Below are positions 35,789-45,238 of a DNA stretch of 64,000 nt, one piece after another (positions within the stretch are counted from its first letter, which is position 1; each line of letters opens with the position of its first letter). The notes below the pieces were generated by a model. The model was not told the origin of the DNA. It did no database searches and saw only the letters and a program-made list of their open reading frames with translations. Made by a program: the position numbers and the translations under genes. The DNA comes from Porphyromonas pogonae. GTDB taxonomy: Bacteria > Bacteroidota > Bacteroidia > Bacteroidales > Porphyromonadaceae. Location of the stretch: NCBI RefSeq assembly GCF_036320655.1, contig NZ_CP143258.1, forward strand, positions 744,001 through 808,000, in the 5' to 3' direction.

Positions 35789-36763
35789 CTATATTCGTAC
35801 TATAATCCTATACTTTGACAAAAGGTATGCTATAGGCATCCAGCGCTCTTTGCAGTATGTGTTTTTTTTCAAGTATTCTACAGGATAGAAATTGTATAAG
35901 TACTCACCTACACTGAATATTAATACGATATTTTGGGTTTCATTCAAAGCTTCAAGCTCTTCATCAGTAAAGTCAATCACGAAGGAACTTTTATATAGCA
36001 GCTCTTTTGCAATATTTGATTTCAATTCTTTACCACGATCTTCAAACCTATAGGGCACTGATTGCTTGGATTTAAAATTTTTATATTCGTTGATCTTAAA
36101 TACTGGAACTCTGTTGTCAAACAAATAGTAATTTCCCGGGGTAAACAGCTCTCCGCAGTATATGTACACCGGATTTTCGGGTAATTGGTTAACGTTTTTA
36201 ATGCTAATATAAGGGGCTGAAAAGGTGTTGTTATTATTCTGATCCTGTGGATAGTTAAATCTACGCTTTAGTTTTATTGAGAAAAGATCATAAGGATCCT
36301 CATAATAAGGCTCGAAGTCCGCATCATACCGGCATACATATCGCTCGTTGTATTTGATTATGGTATAGAACTTGATGTGAGTTCTCAGATTTTTGAGATA
36401 GTATTTGTATGCTATTTCGTTGGCTACATCTTTGTTTACAAGATGTAGCTGTTGGAACTCATCCTCTGTCAAGCGCTTTTCCGAGTATTTATCGGGATAA
36501 AAAGGTAATGATGAATAGTGTGTTGGTTCCCAGAGTTCATAACGACTCCAATCGAACTTTTTCATCTCTTCAGTAAAATCAAAATAGACATATAGTGTGT
36601 CTGTATAAATAATGCTATCAATCTTTGGGTTAGAAGTGCCTGCACTTATCCATTGTTGATAAGCAGGGCTTTTTTGTGCATTTGAGCTAACTTCACCACA
36701 TATACCTATTAATAATGCTATGCTTGATAAAGCCCAATATCGCATTAGTTTATTTACATTCAT
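35789..36763 (-). CDS. Secreted protein of unknown function (paralogue of 40207-41088)
   Basis: 324 residues with a signal peptide (MRYWALSSIALLIGICGEVSSNAQ). Motifs shared with the second paralogue are YVYFDF..FDW..YELW, KYSEKRLTEDEF, VCRYDADFEPY, IYCGELFTPGNYYLFDN, FKSKQSVPYRFE, YNFYPVEYLKK and RWMPIAYLLS. The frame is open to 36796, but ATG 36763 overlaps the stop of the upstream lipoprotein gene (36750) by 14 bp, indicating translational coupling and fixing the start. I do not recognise the family. Its steady link to a lipoprotein with a decayed hydrolase-like C-terminus suggests the two worked together. Confidence 0.65.
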   Translation of the reverse strand: MNVNKLMRYWALSSIALLIGICGEVSSNAQKSPAYQQWISAGTSNPKIDSIIYTDTLYVYFDFTEEMKKFDWSRYELWEPTHYSSLPFYPDKYSEKRLTEDEFQQLHLVNKDVANEIAYKYYLKNLRTHIKFYTIIKYNERYVCRYDADFEPYYEDPYDLFSIKLKRRFNYPQDQNNNNTFSAPYISIKNVNQLPENPVYIYCGELFTPGNYYLFDNRVPVFKINEYKNFKSKQSVPYRFEDRGKELKSNIAKELLYKSSFVIDFTDEELEALNETQNIVLIFSVGEYLYNFYPVEYLKKNTYCKERWMPIAYLLSKYRIIVRI

Positions 36764-38204
36764 TGTTTTTATCCTTATTATCTTGTTCTTTCGCAATTTT
36801 TAATAATTCAGTAGATGGATGATTTACTCCATTAATAGTAACTGATTGATTATCAGTTGAATGTTCATGAACTGAGATCGTTGCATAGCAGGCCAATTGC
36901 TTCGTTGCTTGCGAGATTCGCGCTTGGTCATTTACCTGAAGTAAACTCCCTGTGCACTCACTCTTAGCGCCTTGCACTTTACCCTCTCTGCCCGGTCAAA
37001 GTGTCTTTTGTCGGCTTTGCCTCCAAAATCCACAAGACTGTTGACTTTTGCAACAGTCTCGAACTAGACCATGAATGGCATAGCCATAGTGATATAGTTC
37101 AGGGGTAGCGGTTTCAGCAAATCCGTCCCAAATACTTAGAACTTTAGCCATCTCATGAATTTTATTTTCAAGCATGAGTTTGTGATGGGCTAATGCTTCT
37201 TAATTTATCAAATACGCATTTTACGTTTGGCTCTTTTAAGAATGCCGTATCAATTATCTTGGGTTCTGGAGAATTTTCTTTCTTAGGCTTACATCCACCA
37301 CCACCGCTGATACGAGCTATTAAGGTTTCATGGAAATTAGGACTTGGGGGCATGAAAATACCAAATCCACCACTGCTACTACCGCCATCCGACAAAGAAA
37401 AGCTTAGGTTGATCGACTGCCGTTTATTTATTCTTTTTAGCTTCACAAACTATTTCATTAAGAAGAATCTCTTTGTCCCATCATTATTGTCATGATCGTA
37501 AGATTTGAATTGACTTTTATTCTTTTCTAAGATTTCATACTTCGAATAAATAATACTCAATTTAAAATTAGATATAAATTGGTTTTCATTACTTTTCTTT
37601 TTAGGTGATATTTCTCCTGTTATCTTACCATCTTTATAGATCCAGCCATTGCAAAGCGTGCCGTCAATATGATGAAATATAATAGTACCGTCATAGTCGA
37701 GTTCACGATATAGGTAAGTGTTGTATCCAAGTCTTTCCTTGTGCTTATCGATATACTCTTTCGATGGTATCAGAGTCATGATAAATCCTGTCTTCTTTCC
37801 TGTATCGGGAGAGGTGATTATAACCAAACGACTCACGGAGTGATAATATTTCCATTCATCAGGGTCTGCTTCGTCGTGTTGCGCGCTTTCTTTCGTAAGA
37901 AAATCTACCTTGATCACATCGGTGAGGTCGGTCTCTACCACTTTATAGCCATCCTTTCCTGTTACTGCAGTAAATAGCCATGTCTGTTCTTCAAAGAATA
38001 AAGAAGAATTTGCTGAGCTCCTCAATGACAAACTTTGTGCTTTTTTGTACCAGTCTTTGGCTGATTTGATTGTGGGAGTTTTACTATCTATTGTTATATG
38101 CCTTCGCCTCTGATTTCATTTTCGAGAGCTATTTCTTTCTTACAGCCCCAGAATATAGACGAAAGCAATAAGATGATCAATGATGCTTCTTTTACTTTTT
38201 TCAT
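36750..38204 (-). pseudogene. Lipoprotein gene broken by frameshifts, a stop and a MITE insertion
   Basis: Reading from ATG 38204: a lipoprotein signal (MKKVKEASLIILLLSSIFWG then Cys) runs to a stop after GEGI, and a +1 shift restores TIDSKTPTIKSAKDWYKK and the long frame to 37450. A TAG at 37450 is followed in the same frame by FVKLKRINKRQS, a Gly/Ser-rich linker (DGGSSSGG.., SGGGG) and KCVFDKLRS. A further shift gives AHHKLMLENKIHEMAKVLS up to GLV, where the MITE at 36874-37060 is inserted. Removing it and one GAACT copy rejoins the frame (GLV-HEHSTDNQSV..NECK stop). The overall design resembles Bacteroidetes lipoproteins with a C-terminal zinc-peptidase-like domain whose central part is missing here; that family assignment is from memory and tentative. 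Confidence 0.7.
36874..37060 (-). mobile_element. 187-bp MITE-like element, copy 5, inside a gene
   Basis: Full-length, minus orientation, flanked by perfect GAACT duplications. One terminal base differs (GAGATCGTTGCA). It splits the lipoprotein pseudogene, and the intact reading frame on both sides shows the insertion site directly. Confidence 0.92.
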
Positions 38205-38309
38205 GGATGTGATAATTATGTGTTTAGAAACTGTTTTGAATTACACAAAGCCTTTATCAGTAGGCCGTTTTTTATCTTAGGTGTAACAATCACATTACTT
38301 ACTAAGATC

Positions 38310-39060
38310 GATAAAAAGATTTACTCAACTGACCTGACTGATAAACAGAGGGAAGTTAGAGAAAAATTAGTAGATGGCAAAGCCCGTAAGCCTAAATATT
38401 CGCTTCAATCAATATTAGATGAGATCTTCTATATAGTTAAGACTGGTTGCCAATGGCGGATGTTGACTTCAAATTTTGCACCGTCCAATACAGTTTATTA
38501 TTACTACCGTAAATGGAAACATAATGGATTAATAGGGGAAATGCATGAAATGTTGCGTGACTTGCCCACTTGAGTGCAGGTCGTCAAGTGAATCCAAGTT
38601 TGGGTTTGATAGACAACCGTAATATTAAAATCTCCCGTAATGGAGCTTTAGAGCGTGGTATGAAAGAGAATCAAAGGACGTAAACAACACATTATAACCG
38701 ACACAATGAGGGGGTAGTATTAACGGTAGTCATCCATGCGGCTAATATACATAAATCGACTTTTGGTGTAATTAAAAGTCTGAAAGGAATATTCTCATTG
38801 TTATCCAAAATTATAGCAGATGGAGAGGATGCGTGAACTGCCGGAACAAATATATCGATACAAGAGGTAGTACTTCGACCTGAACAAACTTGGAAGTTTG
38901 TTCTCCTGCGTCAAAGGTGGATTATGGAAAGATCTTTTTCATGATTCGAAATCTACAGGAGATTGAGTAAAGATTACGGGATTGATACGGAGGCATCACA
39001 AAATATGATATATCTGAACATGGTACAAATAATGCAAATAGAATCAAATAATAATAATCA
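38310..39060 (+). pseudogene. IS5-family (DUF4096-type) transposase relic
   Basis: The N-terminal part reads YSTDLTDKQREVREKLVDGK, IFYIVKTGCQWRMLTSNFAP and YYYYRKWKHNGLIGEMHEML, a standard IS5-group transposase start. After a stop at about 38573 homology continues through several frames: NPSLGLIDNRN.KISRNGAL, VVIHAANIH, LRPEQTWKFVLLRQRWIMERSFS, and YRRLSKDYGIDTEASQNMIY. It carries many frameshifts and stops and is inactive. An IS982-type element inserted just beyond its 3' end. Confidence 0.8.
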
Positions 39061-39088
39061 AACAGTTTCTTATAATCTAAATATATTA

Positions 39089-40165
39089 ACGTGAGTTCGA
39101 TATAAGGGATAATAGGAATAATAGAGTTTAGAAAGTGTTGTAAATCAGTGTAATTTCTTATGTATTTCATTGCAAAAGTGGTGAATTATTTGTATCTTAT
39201 TAGTTGATAATCAATAAGATATAAACAAACAAAACACCACTTTATGAAAACAAATATAGTTGAAATTTTCTGTCTTACCGATGATTTTTCCAAACTTTTC
39301 GATACCTTGATTCAGCAAAGAACCCTTTGCGAAGGAAACAAAAAGCGAAGAAATCGCAAGTTTAGGATGTCCGATGCTGAAATCATGACTATTCTGATTC
39401 TTTTCCATCATTCGAGGTATCGCGATTTTAAGTCCTTTTATCTTCAATATATTACGCAACAATGTCATTCGGATTTTCCTTCGTTGGTCTCTTACAATCG
39501 TTTTGTGGAATTACAAAGCAAGGTGGCATTCAAACTAATTTCATTTCTCAATATGTGTTGTTTGGGCGAATGCACCGGTATCTCATTCATTGATTCCACA
39601 CCTTTACGCACCTGCCATATCAAGCGGGCACACGGGCATAAGACCATGAAAGGATGGGCCCAAAAGGGCAAATGCAGTATGGGATGGTTCTATGGTTTCA
39701 AACTACATATTGTGATTAACGACCGGGGTGAAATCATTCAATATCAAATCACACCGGGGAATACGGATGACCGTGCTCCACTTAAAGGCGGAACCTTCAC
39801 GAAGAAACTATTCGGCAAACTTGTTGCCGACAGAGGATACATCTCACAAAGTCTTTTCGATAAGCTCTTCATTGACGACCTACACATGATTACGAAGATA
39901 AAGAAAAACATGAAAAACACTCTGATGAGCCTTTATGATAGGATATTACTCAGGAAAAGAGCCCTTGTGGAAACCGTTAATGACCTACTCAAAAACGTTT
40001 GTCAAATAGAGCATACACGACACAGAAGCGTCAATAATTTCGCCATTAATTTGATTGCCGGCATAATTGCCTACAATCTGCTACCCAAAAAGCCGGAATT
40101 AAACCTAGAAATCATACACAATCCATCAACCCACTTAGTACACCACGCTTAGACCGAACTCACGT
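39089..40165 (+). mobile_element. Complete IS982-family insertion sequence
   Basis: 1077 bp bounded by inverted ends ACGTGAGTTCGATATAAG.. and its complement ..CTTAGACCGAACTCACGT (11 terminal bp perfect, 17 of the first 20 paired). Exact 7-bp direct repeats TATATTA lie on each side (39082-39088 and 40166-40172), within the duplication size of this family. It contains one intact transposase gene. Confidence 0.92.
39244..40152 (+). CDS. IS982-family transposase
   Basis: 302 residues, apparently intact. DDE motifs are visible: FIDSTPLRTCH (first Asp), LVADRGYISQSLF (second Asp) and RALVETVNDLLKNVCQIEHT (Glu), with the family's KGWAQKGKCSMGWFYGFKLH block between. An N-terminal FRMSDAEIMTILILFHHSRYR is typical of IS982. 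It fills most of the element, starting 155 bp from the left end and stopping 13 bp before the right end. Confidence 0.93.
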   Translation: MKTNIVEIFCLTDDFSKLFDTLIQQRTLCEGNKKRRNRKFRMSDAEIMTILILFHHSRYRDFKSFYLQYITQQCHSDFPSLVSYNRFVELQSKVAFKLISFLNMCCLGECTGISFIDSTPLRTCHIKRAHGHKTMKGWAQKGKCSMGWFYGFKLHIVINDRGEIIQYQITPGNTDDRAPLKGGTFTKKLFGKLVADRGYISQSLFDKLFIDDLHMITKIKKNMKNTLMSLYDRILLRKRALVETVNDLLKNVCQIEHTRHRSVNNFAINLIAGIIAYNLLPKKPELNLEIIHNPSTHLVHHA

Positions 40166-40206
40166 TATATTACTATTACAGAAAGAAGGATGGTGCCTTC
40201 CATTAT

Positions 40207-41088
40207 TTAAGAGGCAGGGGCGAATACCCAATAGGAGAGTAAATAGCGTATGGGCATAAATTGTGCAGATTGGTATTTGCTTTGGGGTATTTCCTCTACA
40301 GGATATAAGTAATAGAAATTGCTATGTACCCTGAATACAAGAAACAATTCTTTAGTCTTGTCTATATGGGACGATTCTTCGGGCTTTTTAGCTCTTTGAA
40401 GTAATTCTTTTACCCTTTTCCCTTCTCCATAAGCCGGGTGATAGGGTAGTTTCTGTTTAGACTTATAGTATCGGTTGCCAATTCTGAAATTTGCTATTTC
40501 TTTGTCAAACAGGTATTCATGAGGCGTATTTAATAGTCCGCCACAATCGATTAGTTCGGCATTCCGTACACGAACGTCAATATTATTGATTTTTTTGTAA
40601 GGCTCATTGATCTGCTCAAATTCTTGGTATTTAATGTATTTTCTATTGAGAAGAACATTGATCCGGAAAGTATCAGGCGCATATGCGGCATCGTATGAGC
40701 AAAGCATGCCTTCGTCATATCTAAGCAAAATCTTGTACCTGAAATGGTCATCTTCATTCTGATGCGATTGGTAGTATTTGATTGCTTTTTCTTCAGCCTC
40801 TTGGGGTGATAGGGCATTGAGGGTTTTGAGAGTATCCGGGGAGATTCTTTTTTCGGAGTATTTATTGAGATTAAAGTTGTTCACCCCCGATCGTTTGATA
40901 TAATACCACAGTTCACTTTCTTTCCATTCAAAACGATCCAATAACGGGCGCAGATCACAATACACATATATAGTATCTATATTGATGTACTTCGTTTTGT
41001 CAATGTCATGATTAGGGGCACTTATATTATGTCCAATCAAAAATATGAGTAAGATGGAGATTATCTTACAGGTATTTTTCAATTTCAT
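40207..41088 (-). CDS. Secreted protein of unknown function (paralogue of 35789-36763)
   Basis: 293 residues with an N-terminal signal (IISILLIFLIGHNISA). It shares ordered motifs with the first paralogue: IDTIYVYCDLRPLLDRFEW, SELW, KYSEKRISPD, LLRYDEGMLCSYDAAYAP, IDCGGLLNTPHEYLFDKE, YYKSKQKLPYHP, YYLYPVEEIP and FMPIRYLLSY. Overall similarity is moderate, so the duplication is not recent. Unlike the first copy it has no recognisable lipoprotein gene directly upstream, and the IS982 element ends 41 bp past its stop. No function is known to me. Confidence 0.65.
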   Translation of the reverse strand: MKLKNTCKIISILLIFLIGHNISAPNHDIDKTKYINIDTIYVYCDLRPLLDRFEWKESELWYYIKRSGVNNFNLNKYSEKRISPDTLKTLNALSPQEAEEKAIKYYQSHQNEDDHFRYKILLRYDEGMLCSYDAAYAPDTFRINVLLNRKYIKYQEFEQINEPYKKINNIDVRVRNAELIDCGGLLNTPHEYLFDKEIANFRIGNRYYKSKQKLPYHPAYGEGKRVKELLQRAKKPEESSHIDKTKELFLVFRVHSNFYYLYPVEEIPQSKYQSAQFMPIRYLLSYWVFAPAS

Positions 41089-41714
41089 GTTTACTCTTCA
41101 TTTTTTATTTTTCAGCTTACTTTTCTTTCCTTGTATTTACGATCTCCTGATCGCATATTTTGCCTCGCGATCAGTTTTTTCAGATTCCTCCCGGTGTCGA
41201 TTGTGTTTCTATTATAACTTTTCTTATTGCTAATATAACTAAAGAGGCTGTAAGAATATTTACGTTCAAAGTTAAATATCCTTACACTTTTAATTTTAAA
41301 ACAATTTATAAATATTAAACTTATTATTGTATATTTTGGTGTATCTTATATATTGTAATAGAGAGTTGTAAATAACTTATAGTTTCAGGATCAAGGTCTA
41401 TAATGAAAAAAATTACTATTATAATGATAGTTCGTGGTTGCTCTGAAGAAATATTCCTCTTCTATTAATTCTAATATTTGGTGAATATATGTTAATACCC
41501 TTTCTTTTTGATATTCAATTTTTTTAATGAAATCAGTAGAATGTATGATTTAATGCGAATAAATGAGGGCTGGATGGTGTTATATTCAGATTACTTATCA
41601 CTTTTGATATATAAATAGGAAAGGCTTCAGCATCCAGAGCAAGAATAGAACAGTATCTGTTTCCACATTTTCAGTGTCCGTAGCAATTTCTTTTTGAGGT
41701 GTAATGTGTTTTAT
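41089..41714. other. Gene-free stretch upstream of the second paralogue
   Basis: AT-rich, no credible gene or strong hairpin seen. It may hold the promoter of the gene at 41088. It ends at a mobile repeat. Confidence 0.4.
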
Positions 41715-41901
41715 GAGACTGTTGCAAAAGTCAACAGTCTCATGGATTTTGGAGGCAAAGCCGACAAAAGACACTTTGATCGGGCAGAGAAGGTAAATTG
41801 CAAGGCGCTAAGAGTGAGTGCACAGGGAGTTTACTTCCGGTAAATGACCAAGCACGAATCTCGCAAGCAACGAAGCAATTTGCCTGCTATGCAACGGTCT
41901 C
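41715..41901 (+). mobile_element. 187-bp MITE-like element, copy 6
   Basis: Full-length, plus orientation, perfect hairpin end and a perfect TTTAT target duplication on both sides. It lies about 250 bp upstream of the GH110 gene. Confidence 0.92.
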
Positions 41902-42148
41902 TTTATCTTGCAGGTATTCTTTTCGGTTATTTTGCATGTGAATATTTTTTCTCTCACATGCATTATATTATACCTGCTGTAAGGGTAATAGCTATCATAC
42001 GCATGGAGTATGACTGTATTTACAAAGCGTCCTTTTACAAGGTGCGGTTTATGGATAAAATGATTTTAAGGGGTATCTTTGTTGCCGATCTCTTTGGATC
42101 GTTGTATGGACGATCTGTTGGGCTATTGGCAATAAACACAACCATTAC

Positions 42149-43975
42149 ATGAAACGTTGGTTTTATATCTTTTGCATCGCATGCCTTTGGGGTAGCGGTA
42201 TGACTTTGCGAGCGCAATCGCTCCGTGACAATCCTCTCCACACCATACAGAGCTTACAGCATAGGCTCAGTGCTCTGACAGGTAAACTTCATCAGTCTCC
42301 TGTAGTGATCGATCTACCTCAGGGTTATATTCATTTTCCTGATTCATTGGCTTCTTCGCGGGAATATTATATCTCCAATCATGATCAGGTCAATCCCCGT
42401 AAAATCGGTTTGGTATTGGAGGATCTGCACAACGTGATTATAGACGGTCATGGAGCAGAATTGGTTTGCCACGGACGTATGATACCACTGGCGTTGGTAA
42501 ATTGCACCAATGTTACCTTGCGCAATTTCTCCATTGACAATGCTGATCCCGTTTTACGACAACTCAAGGTTATAGAAGTGTCGCCTGACAAAAGTAGTAT
42601 GCTTGTAGAGGTAGAATTGTCCGGTAAATACAAGGTTGAGGATAATAGGTTCATTGCCATAGGATCGGACTACGAGTATCGCCCTGAGGTATGTATGGGA
42701 TTTCGTGCCGACAAGCGCCTTACTTACCGGCGGGCAGATATGGTGTTCAATCCCCGTAAAGTGAAAGATTTGGGGAATAGCAAGCTCAAGATCGAAGGAT
42801 GGAAGGAGATAGCACTGTGTAGTAAAGGCGAACGCTTGGTGCTACGTAATTATGACCGCCCTGCTCCGGGTATTTTTATTGACCATTGCAGTGATATCAC
42901 CCTCAACCATGTGCAAGTGCACTATGCTGAGGGTATGGGTTTGGTAGCACAGATGACGGAGAATATCATGTTGGATGGTTTTTCGGTATCTCTCCGGGGT
43001 AAGAGTGATCCCCGCTACTTCACTACACAAGCTGATGCCACTCATTTCTCCGGATGTAAAGGACTCATTACTTCTCGTCAGGGACTTTATGAGGGCATGG
43101 CAGATGATGCCATCAATGTACATGGCACCTACCTCAAAGTGATAAGGCGTGTTGATAACCGCACCCTGATCTTACGTTATTTGCACCCACAGACGTGGGG
43201 CTTTGCATGGGGATATGCCGGTGATCGAGTGCAATTTGTAAGATCCGATCTGATGCAAAGAGTGGGGAGTGATACTTATAAAATAAGCCGCATCAGCCCC
43301 GCGGATACTGACAGTGTGCAGGGTGCAAAAGAATTCTGTGTCATATTCGACAGGGATCTGCCTCAGGAAATCTCATCCCACAACGGCTACGGAGCAGAAA
43401 ACCTCAGTTATACCCCCGAAGTCATATTTAGTAACAATCTTATTCGTAATAATAGAGCACGTGGAGCTCTCTTCAGCACACCTCGCAGTGTTGTTTGTGA
43501 GCGTAATACTTTCGACCATACTCACGGCACAGCCATCCTGTTGTGTGGTGATTGTAACGGCTGGTACGAAACTGGAGCATGCCGTGACGTACTCATCCGT
43601 AACAATAAATTTGTCAATGCCCTTACAGCCAATTACCAGTTTACCAATGCTGTGATCTCTATCTCCCCTGAGATTCCCGACCTCAAATCCCAAACACTCT
43701 ATTTTCATAGCAATATACGTATTGAGGATAATGAGTTCGATACCTTTGACCGTCCTTTGCTTTATGCCAAATCTGTCAATGGACTTCGCTTCACAGGTAA
43801 TGTGATCCGATACAATAAGGAGTTTGAGCCTTTTCATCATAATACCTATCTCTTCAATTTCGAGAAGGTAAAATGCGTTGTGATCAAAGACAATGCATTC
43901 TTCCATGCTTGGCAAAAGCCAAATGATCTCAAAGTTACCTTATCCCCTCCTGAGGCTGTTAAGATAATACCCTGA
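42149..43975 (+). CDS. GH110 alpha-1,3-galactosidase-like enzyme
   Basis: 608 residues with a signal peptide (FYIFCIACLWGSGMTLRAQ) and a right-handed parallel beta-helix. EYYISNHDQVNPRKIGLVLE, IDGHGAELVCHGRMIPLAL and the EGMADDAINVHGTYLKV block match Bacteroides GlaA/GlaB alpha-1,3-galactosidases, which remove terminal alpha-1,3-galactose from blood-group-B or linear host glycans. The product is probably periplasmic or surface exposed. The length is normal. It stands alone between two mobile repeats, with no Sus-like genes nearby. Confidence 0.82.
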   Translation: MKRWFYIFCIACLWGSGMTLRAQSLRDNPLHTIQSLQHRLSALTGKLHQSPVVIDLPQGYIHFPDSLASSREYYISNHDQVNPRKIGLVLEDLHNVIIDGHGAELVCHGRMIPLALVNCTNVTLRNFSIDNADPVLRQLKVIEVSPDKSSMLVEVELSGKYKVEDNRFIAIGSDYEYRPEVCMGFRADKRLTYRRADMVFNPRKVKDLGNSKLKIEGWKEIALCSKGERLVLRNYDRPAPGIFIDHCSDITLNHVQVHYAEGMGLVAQMTENIMLDGFSVSLRGKSDPRYFTTQADATHFSGCKGLITSRQGLYEGMADDAINVHGTYLKVIRRVDNRTLILRYLHPQTWGFAWGYAGDRVQFVRSDLMQRVGSDTYKISRISPADTDSVQGAKEFCVIFDRDLPQEISSHNGYGAENLSYTPEVIFSNNLIRNNRARGALFSTPRSVVCERNTFDHTHGTAILLCGDCNGWYETGACRDVLIRNNKFVNALTANYQFTNAVISISPEIPDLKSQTLYFHSNIRIEDNEFDTFDRPLLYAKSVNGLRFTGNVIRYNKEFEPFHHNTYLFNFEKVKCVVIKDNAFFHAWQKPNDLKVTLSPPEAVKIIP

Positions 43976-44115
43976 TATTTTCTCCACTTCCTTTCCTGAC
44001 ATCAGAGGAAACGTAGAATCCGTCCTTGACACAGGTTCTATTCCTGGTGTTACACGACGGATAACCCCCAAGAGGGATTTGAGTGTTTGGCTTAAAGTTT
44101 GTACCTTCACAATAT

Positions 44116-44302
44116 GAGACTGTTGCAAAAGTCAACAGTCTCATGGATTTTGGAGGCAAAGCCGACAAAAGACCCTTTGATCGGGCAGAGAAGGTAAAGT
44201 GCAAGGCGCTAAGAGTGAGTGCACAGGGAGTTTACTTCCGGTAAATGACCAAGCGCGAATCTCGCAAGCAACGAAGCAATTTGCCTGCTATGCAACGGTC
44301 TC
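44116..44302 (+). mobile_element. 187-bp MITE-like element, copy 7
   Basis: Full-length, plus orientation, perfect hairpin end, perfect AATAT target duplication. Its internal ORF is open through the right end into the AraC gene that follows. Confidence 0.92.
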
Positions 44303-44336
44303 AATATACAACCGTAAAAGCGAGCAAACTGCAGGC

Positions 44337-45164
44337 ATGGATATCAATTTAGTTGCTTTGGATAGGAAGTTCGGTAAGGATTTCGTGGTACCTTACACAT
44401 CCCCTCAATATCATGTGTTGCTGTTTAGGGGTAAGGGCTCTTTCATGCTTGATTTCACGTCTTATGATTTTTCGGGGGATACGGTATTGTTCTTTACTCC
44501 TTATCAGACGTTTCACTGGCTGGGTGATGAAGGTACAGAGATTAATGTGTTCACTTTTCACGGTGATTTCTATTGCATAGAACAGCACAAGAAGGAGGTT
44601 GCTTGTAACGGGCTTCTCTTCAATAATATCTACCTTTATCCCCATATCACGATATCCAATAAAGACTATGATGAACTGCAATGGCTTCTCGGCAAAATAA
44701 AAAAGGAGATGGAGCAGACTGCACAATTCTCTGATGCCGTAGTGAAGGCTTATCTACAATTGGTGTTGGCTCTTTGTAGTCGTGAGAAGACACTGCAACT
44801 GCAACGCTCTGATGCGGAGATAGTATATAATAGGAGTATTGCAGAAGTGCAGGATATCATAGATCAGCATTTCATCACCCGTAGAGATGTTGCTTTCTAT
44901 GCCTCTATGTTGGGGCTTTCTCCCAATGCATTTACCAAGAGAACAAAACAGTACTTCGGAAAAACTCCAACACGTCTTATACAGGATCGTGTAATACTCG
45001 AAGCCAAGAAGATGTTGCATCTCTCTTATAGTTCCGTCAAGGAGATCGCTGCCAAACTTCACTTTGATGACGAGTTTTACTTTAGCCGCTATTTCAAAAA
45101 GGCTGTAGGGTTGTCTCCCGCACACTATCGAGATCAGGTGGGAGTTTCTATTGTGGCAAAATAG
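44337..45164 (+). CDS. AraC-family transcriptional regulator
   Basis: 275 residues from the ATG at 44337: an N-terminal cupin-like sensing domain (about 1-130) and a C-terminal double HTH (about 175-270; RRDVAFYASMLGLSPNAFTK, then VKEIAAKLHFDDEFYFSRYF and KKAVGLSPAHYRD). The frame is open back to 44199 inside the mobile repeat, which would add 46 residues (MQGAKSECTGS..), but that part belongs to the element. The next gene downstream, a DUF417 membrane protein, starts 75 bp later and is the likeliest target. Confidence 0.85.
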   Translation: MDINLVALDRKFGKDFVVPYTSPQYHVLLFRGKGSFMLDFTSYDFSGDTVLFFTPYQTFHWLGDEGTEINVFTFHGDFYCIEQHKKEVACNGLLFNNIYLYPHITISNKDYDELQWLLGKIKKEMEQTAQFSDAVVKAYLQLVLALCSREKTLQLQRSDAEIVYNRSIAEVQDIIDQHFITRRDVAFYASMLGLSPNAFTKRTKQYFGKTPTRLIQDRVILEAKKMLHLSYSSVKEIAAKLHFDDEFYFSRYFKKAVGLSPAHYRDQVGVSIVAK

Positions 45165-45212
45165 TCTATGTGATATCCTTTTTTGTCCATTTTCAGCAGA
45201 GCCTCTGTGTCA

Positions 45213-45220
45213 TAACTTTG
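45213..45220 (+). promoter_or_regulatory. -7 box (TAACTTTG) for the DUF417 gene
   Basis: TAACTTTG fits TAnnTTTG and lies 18 bp before the first ATG. It indicates a promoter separate from that of the AraC gene. Confidence 0.4.
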
Positions 45221-45238
45221 CAATATCAAAGATTTTAA

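Noticed and set aside
37193-37495. 100-residue plus-strand open frame
   Set aside because: It is opposite the lipoprotein pseudogene and is rich in codons mirrored from its Gly/Ser linker.
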